44,080 bases of DNA from the NCBI GenBank assembly GCA_003563915.1, contig PWTE01000337.1, positions 1 to 44,080 of the forward strand, read 5' to 3'. Position 1 is the stretch's first letter, and every line of letters begins with the position of its first letter. A program made the position numbers and the translations under genes. The notes under the pieces are model-generated. The model saw only the letters and a program-made list of their open reading frames with translations. It was not told where the DNA came from and searched no databases. This stretch comes from Nitriliruptoraceae bacterium. Its GTDB lineage: Bacteria; Actinomycetota; Nitriliruptoria; Nitriliruptorales; Nitriliruptoraceae. Shown one piece after another: positions 10,125 through 18,302 of the stretch.

Positions 10125-11335
10125 GAGCCACCTCCTTCCTCGAGCTGCGCCTGCTTCTGCTTGCGCACCCAGGCGGCCTTGGCCTTCGAACGCGCGATCC
10201 GCTCCGACTTGCCCTCGGCGATCAGCTGGTCGAAGGTCTCCTGGTCGATCTCACCCGCCCCTTCGACGTGGACGTCCGCGAGCTTGCCCTGCTTCGGCTC
10301 GGCAGCCTCCGCGTCCTCCGGAGCCTCGTCGCCGGCAGCCTCGGAGGACGCCGCACCTCCGTCGCCGTCATCGCCGCCACCAGCCGCCGCCTCCTCGGCG
10401 AGCTTGGCCTTCTGCTTGCGGACGTAGGCCGCCTTGGCCTTGGCTCGAGCCATCCGCTCCGACTTGCCCTCGGCGATCAGCTGGTCGTAGGTCTCCTGGT
10501 CGATCTCGCCGGCCTCGACGTGCACGTCGGCGGCCTTCGGCTTCTCCGCAGGTGCGTCGTCACCACCACCGGCCTCCTGCTCGGCGGCCAGCCGCTCCTT
10601 CTCCTTGCGGACCCACGCCGCCTTGGCCTTCGAACGCGCGATCCGCTCCGACTTGCCCTCGGCGATCAGCTGGTCGTAGGTCTCCTGGTCGATCTCACCG
10701 GCACCCTCGACCTTGACCTCGGCCTTCTTCGGCTTGCCATCGCCACCGTCTGCTGGCGCGGCGGCTTCCTGCTCCTTGGCCTCGGTCTCCTGCTGCTTGG
10801 CGGCCTCGGCCTCGAGTTCCTTCTCCTTCTTGGCGATGGCATCGGCGGCCTCGGCCGGCGGTACCGCACCGGCGTCCAACGGCGGTGGTGGCGGCACGGT
10901 GTCCATCCACTCGCGCAGCTTGCCCATCTCGTGGAGCAGGCCATCGATCTCGTACTCGGCGTACTCGAACTCCGGCGACCACCACAGCGCGTCGAAGGGG
11001 CAGACCTCGACGCAGATGCCGCAGTACATGCACAGGGAGAAGTCGATCGCGAAGCGGTCCAGCACGTTGCGGGTCCGGGCGCGACCGCCTTCCTTCGCCG
11101 GGGGCACCGTCTCCTTGTGGGAGTCGATGTAGATGCACCAGTCGGGGCACTCGCGGGAACACAGCATGCAGACGGTGCAGTTCTCGTCCATCAGGGCGAT
11201 GACGCCGCGGGTACGGGGCGGCAGGTCCGGCCGCTCCTTGGGGTACATCTGGGTCGCCGGGTACCGGAAGAGGTGCTTGATCGTGACGGCGAGCCCCTTC
11301 ATCAGCCCGACGCCCGGAGGCGAGGTCGTGGCCAT
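10121..11335 (-). CDS. nuoI: NADH-quinone oxidoreductase subunit I, cluster 1, with three-repeat C-terminal extension
   Basis: This 404-residue protein is more than twice the usual NuoI length (about 160-200). Residues 1-140 are a normal 8Fe ferredoxin-like NuoI. The cluster ligands are Cys53/56/59/63 (with an extra Cys67) and Cys102/105/108/112, and the quinone-arm-proximal N-terminal helix is present. Residues 145-200 form a Pro then Ala/Glu/Lys-rich linker. Three copies of a ~34-residue repeat follow, at about 213-246, 276-309 and 361-394, each reading xDQET(Y/F)[11 protein letters not shown] and then a Lys/Ala-rich helix, separated by Gly/Asp-rich spacers. The same repeat occurs once in NuoC1. 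ATG 11335 overlaps the nuoH1 stop (TGATG). Electron-transfer role is certain; the tail function is unknown. Confidence 0.95.
   Translation of the reverse strand: MATTSPPGVGLMKGLAVTIKHLFRYPATQMYPKERPDLPPRTRGVIALMDENCTVCMLCSRECPDWCIYIDSHKETVPPAKEGGRARTRNVLDRFAIDFSLCMYCGICVEVCPFDALWWSPEFEYAEYEIDGLLHEMGKLREWMDTVPPPPPLDAGAVPPAEAADAIAKKEKELEAEAAKQQETEAKEQEAAAPADGGDGKPKKAEVKVEGAGEIDQETYDQLIAEGKSERIARSKAKAAWVRKEKERLAAEQEAGGGDDAPAEKPKAADVHVEAGEIDQETYDQLIAEGKSERMARAKAKAAYVRKQKAKLAEEAAAGGGDDGDGGAASSEAAGDEAPEDAEAAEPKQGKLADVHVEGAGEIDQETFDQLIAEGKSERIARSKAKAAWVRKQKQAQLEEGGGS
10139..10276 (-). repeat. NuoI1 C-terminal repeat, copy 3
   Basis: Codes for about residues 354-399 of NuoI1: acidic lead-in, [29 protein letters not shown], then a basic helix end RKQKQ. 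It differs from copy 1 by Tyr to Phe in the lead-in and is nearly identical at DNA level. Confidence 0.9.
10391..10525 (-). repeat. NuoI1 C-terminal repeat, copy 2
   Basis: Codes for about residues 271-315 of NuoI1: [35 protein letters not shown]. Substitutions relative to copies 1 and 3 are Ile to Met, Ser to Ala and Trp to Tyr. Confidence 0.9.
10580..10717 (-). repeat. NuoI1 C-terminal repeat, copy 1
   Basis: Codes for about residues 207-252 of NuoI1: [40 protein letters not shown] predicted short helix, an EGKS turn and a strongly basic second helix can be read from the sequence. Confidence 0.9.
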
Positions 11336-12441
11336 CAGAACACCACCTTGGCGACGCCGACGAGAGCGAGGTTCAACAGGGCGAGTGGCACCAACACGAG
11401 CCAGGCGAAGCGCTGCAGCTGGTCCTCGCGTAGACGCGGGTAAGCGACGCGGGCCCACACCATCAGGAAGACCAGCGCCATGATCTTGCCGAGCGTGATG
11501 CCGACGCCCAGCAGGGTCCCGGTCACCCCACAGTCGAACAACCCACCGGTGCCCTCGCACCCGGGCAGCGGGACACCGGGCAACAGCTGCCAGCCGCCGA
11601 GGTAGAGCACCACCATGAGGGCGGACATCAGGATCATCCCGCCGTACTCGGTGAGCAGGAACATCGCGAACTTGATGCCGGTGTACTCGGTCATGTACCC
11701 GAACACGAGTTCCGAGTCGGCGATGGGCATGTCGAAGGGGGGCCGTGACAGCTCCGCCATCGCCGCGAGGAAGAAGATGCCGAACCCGAGGATCTGCGGG
11801 AAGACGTACCAGACGTTGATCTCGGTACCCGGCAGCATGAAGGTCGCCTGCGCCTCGACGATCCCGACCAGCGACAGCGTCCCCGCCTGCACGGCGACGG
11901 TGATGGCCGCCAGGATCAGCGGCAGCTCGTAGGCGATCAGCTGTCCACCGGCGCGCAGCCCTCCGATCAACGAGAACTTGTTCGCACTGGCCCACCCACC
12001 CATGAGGATGCCGAGGACCGACACCGACGAGATCGCCAGGGCGTAGAAGAGGCCGAGCTCGAGGTCAAGCGCGAAGACGCCGGGCCCGAAGGGCAGCACG
12101 AGGAAGATGAGCATCCCGGGAACCAACGCGACGCCGGGAGCGGCCGCGAACACCCACCGGTCGGCGGCACGCGGGATCACGTCCTCCTTCTGGATGAACT
12201 TGATCCCGTCGGCGACCAACTGCAGCGTGCCGAAGGGACCGGCTTCGACCGGGCCGCGACGGGCCTGCATCCGCCCCATCACCTTGTGTTCGAGGTAGCC
12301 GCCGACGATCGGCACGACGAAGAACAGTCCGAGTGCGAAGGCGATCTTGACGACGACCGAGACGGCGAAGCTGTCGAACGTCGTGATCGACGTCGACTGG
12401 GCGGTGAAGCTCGCCGCGGTGTTCCAGAGGACCTCACTCAT
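11335..12441 (-). CDS. nuoH: NADH-quinone oxidoreductase subunit H, cluster 1
   Basis: This 368-residue subunit forms the quinone chamber between peripheral and membrane arms. Landmarks are the N-terminal loop [30 protein letters not shown], the central [20 protein letters not shown] (family form RPPFDxxEAExELVxG) and [10 protein letters not shown]. Note that the usual E-A-E acids of the PFDLPEAE motif read MPIADSE here, a small divergence from NuoH2 (DLGEAEGE). ATG 12441 overlaps the nuoD1 stop as ATGA. Confidence 0.95.
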   Translation of the reverse strand: MSEVLWNTAASFTAQSTSITTFDSFAVSVVVKIAFALGLFFVVPIVGGYLEHKVMGRMQARRGPVEAGPFGTLQLVADGIKFIQKEDVIPRAADRWVFAAAPGVALVPGMLIFLVLPFGPGVFALDLELGLFYALAISSVSVLGILMGGWASANKFSLIGGLRAGGQLIAYELPLILAAITVAVQAGTLSLVGIVEAQATFMLPGTEINVWYVFPQILGFGIFFLAAMAELSRPPFDMPIADSELVFGYMTEYTGIKFAMFLLTEYGGMILMSALMVVLYLGGWQLLPGVPLPGCEGTGGLFDCGVTGTLLGVGITLGKIMALVFLMVWARVAYPRLREDQLQRFAWLVLVPLALLNLALVGVAKVVF

Positions 12442-13619
12442 CGGTCGATGTCTCCGACGACGAAGAACACGCTGCCGAGCACGGCGATGGCGTCGGGCAC
12501 CAGCACGCCCTCGAGCAGGTAGGGGATGGCTTGCACGTTGGAGAAGGAGGGCGTGCGCATCTTGAGCCGCCAGGGGGTGCGACCACCATCGGACTCGAGC
12601 CAGTAGCCGAGCTGGCCGAGCGGGTTCTCGGTCCGGAGGTAGGTCGCACCCTCGGGTGCCTTCACCATCTTCGGCAGCTTGGTGTTGACCGGCCCCGCGG
12701 GCAGGTGGTCGTGGATCTGGTCGATGATGTCCAGCGACGCCGAGATCCGGGCCAGCAGGCAGTAGAAGCGGTCGAAGGAGTCCCCGTTCTCACCGACGGG
12801 GACATCGACGTCGATCTCGCCGTACTTCAGGTACGGCTCCGTGACCCGCGAGTCCTCCGGCACCCCGGTGGCGTGCAACGTCGGACCGGTGACCCCGAGG
12901 GACAGGGCGACCTCCGGGGGGAGCGGGCCGACCCCGACGGTGCGCGCCTGGAAGATGTCGTTGCCGAGGACCAGGTCGTGGTAGTCCGGGACCCGCTTGC
13001 GGATCAGTGCCGACAGCTCGGTCGACTGCCTGAGGAAGCCCTTCGGCAGATCGATCTTGAGCCCGCCGACCTGGTTGTAGGTGAAGTGCAGCCGCCCGCC
13101 GGTCGCGGATTCGAGGAGGTGCTGGATGTCCTCGCGCTCGCGGAAGGCGTAGAACATCGGGGTGATCGCGCCGAGCTCGATGGCGTAGGAGCCGATGAAC
13201 ATCAGGTGGTTGAGGATCCGGTTCCACTCGGCCAGCAGCATGCGGATCCACTGGGCCCGGTCGGGGACCTCCATCTCCATCATGCGTTCGACCGCCAGGG
13301 CGACCCCGAGTTCGTTGCTGAAGCCCGACAGCCAGTCGTGGCGGTTGACCAGTGCCTTGATCTGGCGGTAGTCGCGGTGCTCAGCCAGCTTCTCGAAGCC
13401 ACGGTGCATGTAGCCGATGACCGGCCGGGCACCGGTGACCCGCTCGCCGTCCATCTCCAGCACGATGCGGAACACCCCGTGGGTCGCGGGGTGCGCCGGC
13501 CCGATCGACAGCTTCATGTCGGCGGTCTGGAAATCCCCGTCACCGACGATCTCGAGGTGGAAGTCCTCGCCGGGTGCGCTGCCCGGGTGGACGCGTTCAC
13601 GGGTGGACAGGTCGCTCAT
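12438..13619 (-). CDS. nuoD: NADH-quinone oxidoreductase subunit D, cluster 1
   Basis: The 393-residue 49-kDa-type subunit, derived from the [NiFe]-hydrogenase large subunit, lines the quinone site. It has IGPAHPATHGVFR (quinone His loop), VIGYMHRGFEKL with the quinone-site Tyr, FREREDIQHLLE, and the family C-terminus ending GDIDR. The hydrogenase nickel cysteines are absent, as in all complex I. It overlaps nuoC1 (ATGA). By eye it is only loosely similar to NuoD2 ([20 protein letters not shown]), so the two clusters split long ago. Confidence 0.96.
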   Translation of the reverse strand: MSDLSTRERVHPGSAPGEDFHLEIVGDGDFQTADMKLSIGPAHPATHGVFRIVLEMDGERVTGARPVIGYMHRGFEKLAEHRDYRQIKALVNRHDWLSGFSNELGVALAVERMMEMEVPDRAQWIRMLLAEWNRILNHLMFIGSYAIELGAITPMFYAFREREDIQHLLESATGGRLHFTYNQVGGLKIDLPKGFLRQSTELSALIRKRVPDYHDLVLGNDIFQARTVGVGPLPPEVALSLGVTGPTLHATGVPEDSRVTEPYLKYGEIDVDVPVGENGDSFDRFYCLLARISASLDIIDQIHDHLPAGPVNTKLPKMVKAPEGATYLRTENPLGQLGYWLESDGGRTPWRLKMRTPSFSNVQAIPYLLEGVLVPDAIAVLGSVFFVVGDIDR

Positions 13620-14659
13620 GCCTGCTCCTCCTCGTCGTCCGCACCCGGGGCGCCCTCATCGGACGCGTCGTCGTCCTGGCCGGTCTCGGCCGCACGCTCC
13701 TCGGCCTTCTTGCGTCGCGCCTCGGCCTGCTCCTTGCGGCGGGCCTCGGCCTTCTCCGCCGCGGACGGCTGGTCATCGCCGCCGTCGCCCTCGTCGGAGC
13801 CCCCTCCGCCCGTATCGCCGCCACCGGCCCGCTGCTTCTTGATGAGGGCGGCCTTGGCCTTGGATCGGGCGATCCGCTCGGACTTGCCTTCGGCGATCAG
13901 CTTGTCGTAGGTCTCCTGGTCGAGTTCGGGCGCTGGTGCCTCGTCCTCGTCCTGCTGCTCCGAACCGGATGCCTGCGCGTCGTCCCCGGTGCCCTCGCCC
14001 TCCTCCTGGTCCTCCTCGGAGGCGTTGACGGCGCGGGCCTGCTCAGCCATGGCCTTGTCGAGGTCGTAGGGACCGGGAGCACCGCCGACCTCGGGCTCCC
14101 GTTCGATGACGTTGCCCTCGTCATCGAGCTCAGCGGGTTCGTTCACGCCCGGCCAGGGTTTGGCGACCCTCGAGGCGAGGTGGAAGTCCTTGCGCAGCGG
14201 CCAGCCCTCGAAGTTCTCGACCGTCAGGATCCGCGGCTCGAGTCCCGGGTGGCCGGGGAAGTCGATCCCGAACATGTCGTAGGTCTCACGCTCCATCCAG
14301 TCCGCACCGCGGTAGACGTCGGTGAGGGACGGACAGACGGGGGCGTCGCGTCCGCCTTCGCAGCGCGTGCGCAGACAGATGCGGTTCCCGGTCGAGGTCG
14401 AGTACAGCACCGCCACCACGTCGAACCCGTCGTCGCGAGCGTCGACACCCAGCAGGCAGTCGAACAGGTCGTAGGCCAGGAGGGACTCGTCGCGACACAG
14501 TTGCGCGGCGGCGTGCCAACCGCCCGGCGCGACCCACACCGTGAACGTGGCGAAGTCGGTGCTGGACGAGAGGATCTGGTCGCCCAAGCGGTCGCGAAGC
14601 AGCGCCTCCGTCTCCTCCGGCGTGAGCGCCCGATCCTGGCGGGCGAGGACGTCGGTCAC
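13616..14659 (-). CDS. nuoC: NADH-quinone oxidoreductase subunit C, cluster 1, with repeat-bearing tail
   Basis: The 347-residue product has a normal 30-kDa-type core at about residues 1-170, with [22 protein letters not shown] and LRKDFHL matching the family signature. The tail of about 175 residues is unusual. It has an acidic stretch (about 214-243), then one copy of the NuoI1 repeat (about 244-277, [10 protein letters not shown]...[10 protein letters not shown]...), a Gly-rich segment, and a charged Ala/Glu/Arg/Lys helix (about 300-325), likely a coiled coil or single alpha-helix. GTG 14659 overlaps the nuoB1 stop (GTGA) and has GGAGGG upstream. NuoC2 in the other cluster has no such tail. 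Confidence 0.95.
   Translation of the reverse strand: MTDVLARQDRALTPEETEALLRDRLGDQILSSSTDFATFTVWVAPGGWHAAAQLCRDESLLAYDLFDCLLGVDARDDGFDVVAVLYSTSTGNRICLRTRCEGGRDAPVCPSLTDVYRGADWMERETYDMFGIDFPGHPGLEPRILTVENFEGWPLRKDFHLASRVAKPWPGVNEPAELDDEGNVIEREPEVGGAPGPYDLDKAMAEQARAVNASEEDQEEGEGTGDDAQASGSEQQDEDEAPAPELDQETYDKLIAEGKSERIARSKAKAALIKKQRAGGGDTGGGGSDEGDGGDDQPSAAEKAEARRKEQAEARRKKAEERAAETGQDDDASDEGAPGADDEEEQA
13829..13930 (-). repeat. NuoC1 tail copy of the NuoI1 repeat
   Basis: Codes for residues 244-277 of NuoC1 ([33 protein letters not shown]). This is the only copy outside NuoI1. The DNA is close to the NuoI1 copies but has more silent changes than they have among themselves. Confidence 0.9.
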
Positions 14660-15222
14660 GGAGCCCTCCCCCCGCTCGGGAGCGCCGGGCTGCTGTCGGA
14701 CGGCAGGGGCTCGTCGGCACCCAGCGTGATGGGGTCGAGCCGCCGACCGGCGATCCGCTCCTTGAGCGACTCCTTCTGGATCATGTCCTGCAGGGCGATG
14801 ATGCCGTCCAGGAGCGCTTCGGGGCGTGGCGGACAGCCCGGCACGTAGACGTCGACCGGGATGATCTGGTCGACGCCCTTCGTGACGGAGTAGCTGTCCC
14901 AGTAGGGGCCGCCGCAGTTCGCGCAGGACCCGAAGGAGATGACGTACTTGGGTTCGGGCATCTCCTCGTAGAGCCGCTTGACCGCGGGGGCCATCTTGTC
15001 GGTCAGCGTGCCGGACACCACGAGCAGATCGGCCTGACGCGGACCGTGCGCGAAGGGGATCACACCGTGACGGATGAAGTCGTGGCGGGACGTCGACGCC
15101 GCGATGAACTCGATGGCGCAGCAGGCCAGCCCGAAGTTGAAGCACCACAGCGAGTACTTGCGACCCCAGTTGAAGACGTACTTGACCGGCTTGGGCAGCT
15201 CGACCTGGTCCATCACTCCCAT
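14656..15222 (-). CDS. nuoB: NADH-quinone oxidoreductase subunit B, cluster 1
   Basis: A 188-residue subunit carrying terminal cluster N2, which hands electrons to quinone. Ligands are the tandem Cys34-Cys35 (GLACCAIEF), Cys100 (FGSCANCGG) and Cys130 (PGCPPRPE). An additional Cys103 sits three residues after a ligand, where NuoB2 has Ser. Start ATG 15222 was preferred to ATG 15213 because AAGGGAG lies seven bases upstream; this makes a 10-bp overlap with nuoA1. The C-terminus is about 25 residues longer than that of NuoB2. Confidence 0.95.
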   Translation of the reverse strand: MGVMDQVELPKPVKYVFNWGRKYSLWCFNFGLACCAIEFIAASTSRHDFIRHGVIPFAHGPRQADLLVVSGTLTDKMAPAVKRLYEEMPEPKYVISFGSCANCGGPYWDSYSVTKGVDQIIPVDVYVPGCPPRPEALLDGIIALQDMIQKESLKERIAGRRLDPITLGADEPLPSDSSPALPSGGRAP

Positions 15223-15596
15223 GTGAGGACTCCCTTCTTCCATGCGTAGGCGAGGCCCTCCAGCAACGTCGCGATGAACAGGAACATGGCGACCAGCGCG
15301 AAGACGGGGGTGATCCGGGTGGTCGCGTCGAGGTCGCCGATGATCACCGCCCACGGGAACAGGAAGATCGCCTCCACGTCGAAGATCACGAACAGGAAGG
15401 CGAAGACGTAGTAGCGGATGTTCATCTGCGACCAGCCACTGCCGACCGCCTCGACCCCGCACTCGTAGGTCGTGAGCTTCAGCGGCGACGGGACCGTCGG
15501 TCGCATCACCCGGCTGACCAGCATGATGACGGCGTAGAGGGCAGCGCCCACGATCACGAGGATCGCGACGGTGCCGTACTGCTCCTCGAAGCTCAC
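15213..15596 (-). CDS. nuoA: NADH-quinone oxidoreductase subunit A, cluster 1
   Basis: First gene of cluster 1, with 127 residues and three membrane helices. The signature [11 protein letters not shown] sits in the loop contacting NuoD/NuoH, and the conserved acidic helix is [20 protein letters not shown]. Start is GTG 15596. A 220-bp leader with inverted repeats and a possible promoter lies between it and ung, so cluster 1 probably has its own transcription start. Confidence 0.95.
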   Translation of the reverse strand: MSFEEQYGTVAILVIVGAALYAVIMLVSRVMRPTVPSPLKLTTYECGVEAVGSGWSQMNIRYYVFAFLFVIFDVEAIFLFPWAVIIGDLDATTRITPVFALVAMFLFIATLLEGLAYAWKKGVLTWE

Positions 15597-15645
15597 CCGC
15601 GTCCTTCTCGTACGTCCGCTGTCACGCGACCCCGCCTGCGACCCG

Positions 15646-15686
15646 ACGAGCCGGTGTCGGTAGGTGCCCTGACGGGACCGGCTCGT
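15646..15686. other. 10-bp perfect inverted repeat in the nuo cluster 1 leader
   Basis: ACGAGCCGGT (15646-15655) and ACCGGCTCGT (15677-15686) are perfect complements with a 21-nt spacer. It lies between the putative promoter and nuoA1 and also downstream of ung. It could be a leader structure, an operator or the ung terminator. Confidence 0.5.
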
Positions 15687-15730
15687 GCGACGGTACCGGC
15701 GTGGACACCATGGCCTGTTCGGCGCGACAC

Positions 15731-15746
15731 GGCCCGTCTCCGGGCC
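15731..15746. other. Short hairpin downstream of ung, upstream of nuoA1
   Basis: GGCCCG-TCTC-CGGGCC is a perfect 6-bp stem with a tetraloop, about 70 bp past the ung stop. A possible weak terminator or leader stem. Confidence 0.35.
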
Positions 15747-15755
15747 GCAGGGCGG

Positions 15756-15785
15756 ATGCTAGCAACCTGCCGGACACCGCCCCAA
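15756..15785 (-). promoter_or_regulatory. Possible promoter of nuo cluster 1
   Basis: Minus strand: -35-like TTGGGG (15785-15780), 18-bp spacer, -10-like TAGCAT (15761-15756). It would give a leader of about 150 nt to nuoA1. The match is partial. Confidence 0.3.
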
Positions 15786-15816
15786 CGGACGGGCCGACCA
15801 GGCATCGCCCGCGCGG

Positions 15817-16494
15817 TCACGGCAACCGCCAGTCGATCGGATCGGCTCCCTGAGCCTGGAGCGCCGCGTTCGCCCGGCTGAAGGGCCGGGATCCGAAGAA
15901 CCCCCGGTCGGCGGACATCGGACTCGGGTGGGACGACTCGATCCGCGGGATCTCCCCCAGCATCGGGGCGAGGGACCGCGCATCCCGTCCCCAGAGGATC
16001 GCGACCAGGGGCCCACCGCGTGCCACCAACGCGCGGATCGCCTGCTCGGTGACGTCCTCCCAACCCTTGCCCCGGTGGGACGCGGGCGCACCGGGGCGTA
16101 CGCTCAGGCACCGGTTCAGCAGCATCACGCCCTGCTGCGCCCACGGGGTCAGGTCCCCGTTCGAGGGTGGCGAGAGCGACAGGTCCTCCTGGTACTCGCG
16201 GAAGATGTTCGCCAGGCTCCGCGGTACCGGGTGGACATCCGGCGCGACCGCGAAGGACAGCCCGATCGGGTGGCCGGGGGTGGGGTACGGGTCCTGCCCC
16301 ACGATCAGCACGCGGACGACGTCGAACGGGGTCTGGAAGGCCGCCAGTATCCGATCACCTGCCGGCAGGAACGACCGACCCGCAGCCTGCTCCTCGCGCA
16401 GGAAGTCGCCCATGGCGCGCAGCCGGGCCTCGACCGGCGCCAGGGCTTCGTCCCAGCCCGGACCGACCAGCTCGGCGAGTGGGCGCACCCTCAT
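15817..16494 (-). CDS. ung: Uracil-DNA glycosylase, family 1
   Basis: A 225-residue repair enzyme that removes uracil from DNA. The catalytic water-activating motif GQDPYP has Asp68, GLSFAV follows, and the minor-groove loop HPSPMSA has His189, then the end [10 protein letters not shown]. Length and motif order are standard for family 1. ATG 16494 overlaps the stop of the DUF2993 gene (ATGA), so ung is the last gene of a transcription unit coming from nuo cluster 2. The role in uracil repair is certain; the link to respiration is positional only. Confidence 0.96.
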   Translation of the reverse strand: MRVRPLAELVGPGWDEALAPVEARLRAMGDFLREEQAAGRSFLPAGDRILAAFQTPFDVVRVLIVGQDPYPTPGHPIGLSFAVAPDVHPVPRSLANIFREYQEDLSLSPPSNGDLTPWAQQGVMLLNRCLSVRPGAPASHRGKGWEDVTEQAIRALVARGGPLVAILWGRDARSLAPMLGEIPRIESSHPSPMSADRGFFGSRPFSRANAALQAQGADPIDWRLP

Positions 16495-17231
16495 ACCGCC
16501 TCCCGGACGCGTGGCAGGGTCTGCGGCCAGCCCGACCGGATCTCCGACGGTGCCCCGAGCAGGGCGATGTCTGGGCAGGCGGGCCGGCGATCGACCCCCG
16601 TCGCGACCTCGACGCGGCCGGACACGACGAGACTCCCGTCCCGGAGGTCCAGCCCGATCAGCTCGAGTTCCGGCGGGACGTCGACGTCCAGCTCAAGACC
16701 CAACGAGGACCACAGTCGTGGATCGCCAAGGGTCGGAACCAGTTGCAGTCCGCCCTCCGGACCGATCGTGAGCAGGAGCTCCAGGTCGAACGGCACCCGC
16801 TGGTCCCCGATGCGCAGCCCGTCGGGGACGATCTCGAGGGTCGGTGTCGCGAGCTCCGGCGAAGCTGCAACGAGGTAGCGCTCCAGATCCGCTTCCTCGA
16901 TCGTGACGTCGGCGACGACCAGCAACGTCTCCGGAGGGTTTCCCCACCCGGCCGGTGCCACCGGGAGCCGGGCGGACACCGACGCGATCCGCAGATCGCC
17001 GGCACGGATCCCCTCGGCGCGCACCCGCACGTCACGTACCTCGCCCTGGAGCAGGCCGAGCACCGCAGGGCGTGACACCGAGGTCACCTCGATGTCTTCG
17101 ACCGAGACGCAGTGCTCCACCGCACTGCGCGCGGCATCGGTCGCCAACCGCAGCGCCAATGCTTCGACGATCACCAGTCCGGCTGCCGCCAGCACCGCGA
17201 TCGCACCGAGCAGGGCTGTGGCGATACGCAT
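16491..17231 (-). CDS. DUF2993/LmeA-like lipid-binding exported protein
   Basis: The product has 246 residues. An N-terminal hydrophobic segment (about 3-27, [20 protein letters not shown]) is probably a signal anchor. The rest is a beta-rich domain with many alternating hydrophobic stretches ([45 protein letters not shown]), which is the pattern of DUF2993 proteins such as mycobacterial LmeA, an envelope phospholipid-binding protein. It starts 6 bp after the polyprenyl synthase stop and overlaps ung. Family call rests on pattern and length, and the ligand is unknown. Confidence 0.72.
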   Translation of the reverse strand: MRIATALLGAIAVLAAAGLVIVEALALRLATDAARSAVEHCVSVEDIEVTSVSRPAVLGLLQGEVRDVRVRAEGIRAGDLRIASVSARLPVAPAGWGNPPETLLVVADVTIEEADLERYLVAASPELATPTLEIVPDGLRIGDQRVPFDLELLLTIGPEGGLQLVPTLGDPRLWSSLGLELDVDVPPELELIGLDLRDGSLVVSGRVEVATGVDRRPACPDIALLGAPSEIRSGWPQTLPRVREAV

Positions 17232-17237
17232 CGTTGG

Positions 17238-18302
17238 TCAGCCGGTCCGCGCCAGGGCGTACTCGGCCAGGCGTCGCAACGCCTTGACGATCGCACGGTC
17301 GCCGAACCGCTCGAGCTCAGCGACCGCGGCGTCCACGTACTGCTCGGCGGCGGCGCGTGCGCGGCCGAGGGCGTCGGAACCACGCAGGAGTGCGAGCGCA
17401 CGTGCCACCTGGTCGTCGTCGGGTTCGTCCGCCAGCAGCGCGGCGAGTTCACCGTCCGGCTCCGCTTCCAGGGCGAGCAGGACCGGCAGGGTGCGAACCC
17501 CTTCGCGCAGATCTGTGCCGGGGGTCTTGCCCGAGTCTTCGTGGTCCGAGGCGATGTCCAACACGTCGTCGGAGAGCTGGAAGGCCATGCCGACGTTCCA
17601 GCCGTAACGCGCGACGGCCTCGACCCCCTGGGGCTCCACCCCGGAGAGCAGCGCGCCGTAACGGCAGGAGGTGGCGATCAGCGAGGCGGTCTTGCCCGAG
17701 ATGACCTCGAGGTAGTGCTCGCGCGTCGGCTCCAGGTGTGGCACGTCCGGGGGCAGTGCACCGAGCGAGCCCTGCACCTCGGCGATCTGGCCCTCGCACA
17801 GCTCCGCGAGCGTCCGGGCCATGATGCGGGTCACCTCGACCCCCAGGTCGGCCGACAGGTCGGACGCCCGTGCGAACAGGTAGTCGCCCGTGAGGATCGC
17901 GACCGTGTTGTCCCACCGCGAGTTCGCCGACGGGGTACCTCGTCGCGCCGTCGCCTCGTCGATCACGTCGTCGTGGTAGAGGGTCGCGAGGTGGACCAGT
18001 TCCACGATCACCCCGGCATCGACCAGTCGGGACGGCGCCGGGTCGGCCTCGCTGGGACCTTCCGGACCCAGGTGCCCCGCCAACGCGACGAGCAGCGGTC
18101 GGAACCGCTTGCCACCCGCCGTGATCAGGTAGCGAGCGGCCTGGTCGACGAAGGCGTGGGACGAGCTCACCTGCGTGGCGAGCCGGTCCTCGACCGCATC
18201 CAGCACGCCCGTGACCGGGAGCCCGTGGGCCTCGAGCTGCTCGAGGACGGGTGTCGGGATGCTCAGCCGAGCGGCCCGCGGCGTCGGGTCGGAAGCGGTC
18301 AC
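17238..18302 (-). CDS. Long-chain polyprenyl diphosphate synthase
   Basis: A 354-residue trans-prenyltransferase that elongates allylic diphosphates with IPP, here most likely making the menaquinone side chain. First Asp-rich motif: residues 111-115 (HDDVIDEA). Second: 245-249 (SDDVLDI). The IPP-binding GGKRFRP is at about 63-69. GTG 18302 overlaps the nuoN2 stop (GTGA), which translationally couples tail synthesis to complex I-2. Product chain length (C35-C45) cannot be read from sequence by eye. Confidence 0.93.
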   Translation of the reverse strand: MTASDPTPRAARLSIPTPVLEQLEAHGLPVTGVLDAVEDRLATQVSSSHAFVDQAARYLITAGGKRFRPLLVALAGHLGPEGPSEADPAPSRLVDAGVIVELVHLATLYHDDVIDEATARRGTPSANSRWDNTVAILTGDYLFARASDLSADLGVEVTRIMARTLAELCEGQIAEVQGSLGALPPDVPHLEPTREHYLEVISGKTASLIATSCRYGALLSGVEPQGVEAVARYGWNVGMAFQLSDDVLDIASDHEDSGKTPGTDLREGVRTLPVLLALEAEPDGELAALLADEPDDDQVARALALLRGSDALGRARAAAEQYVDAAVAELERFGDRAIVKALRRLAEYALARTG

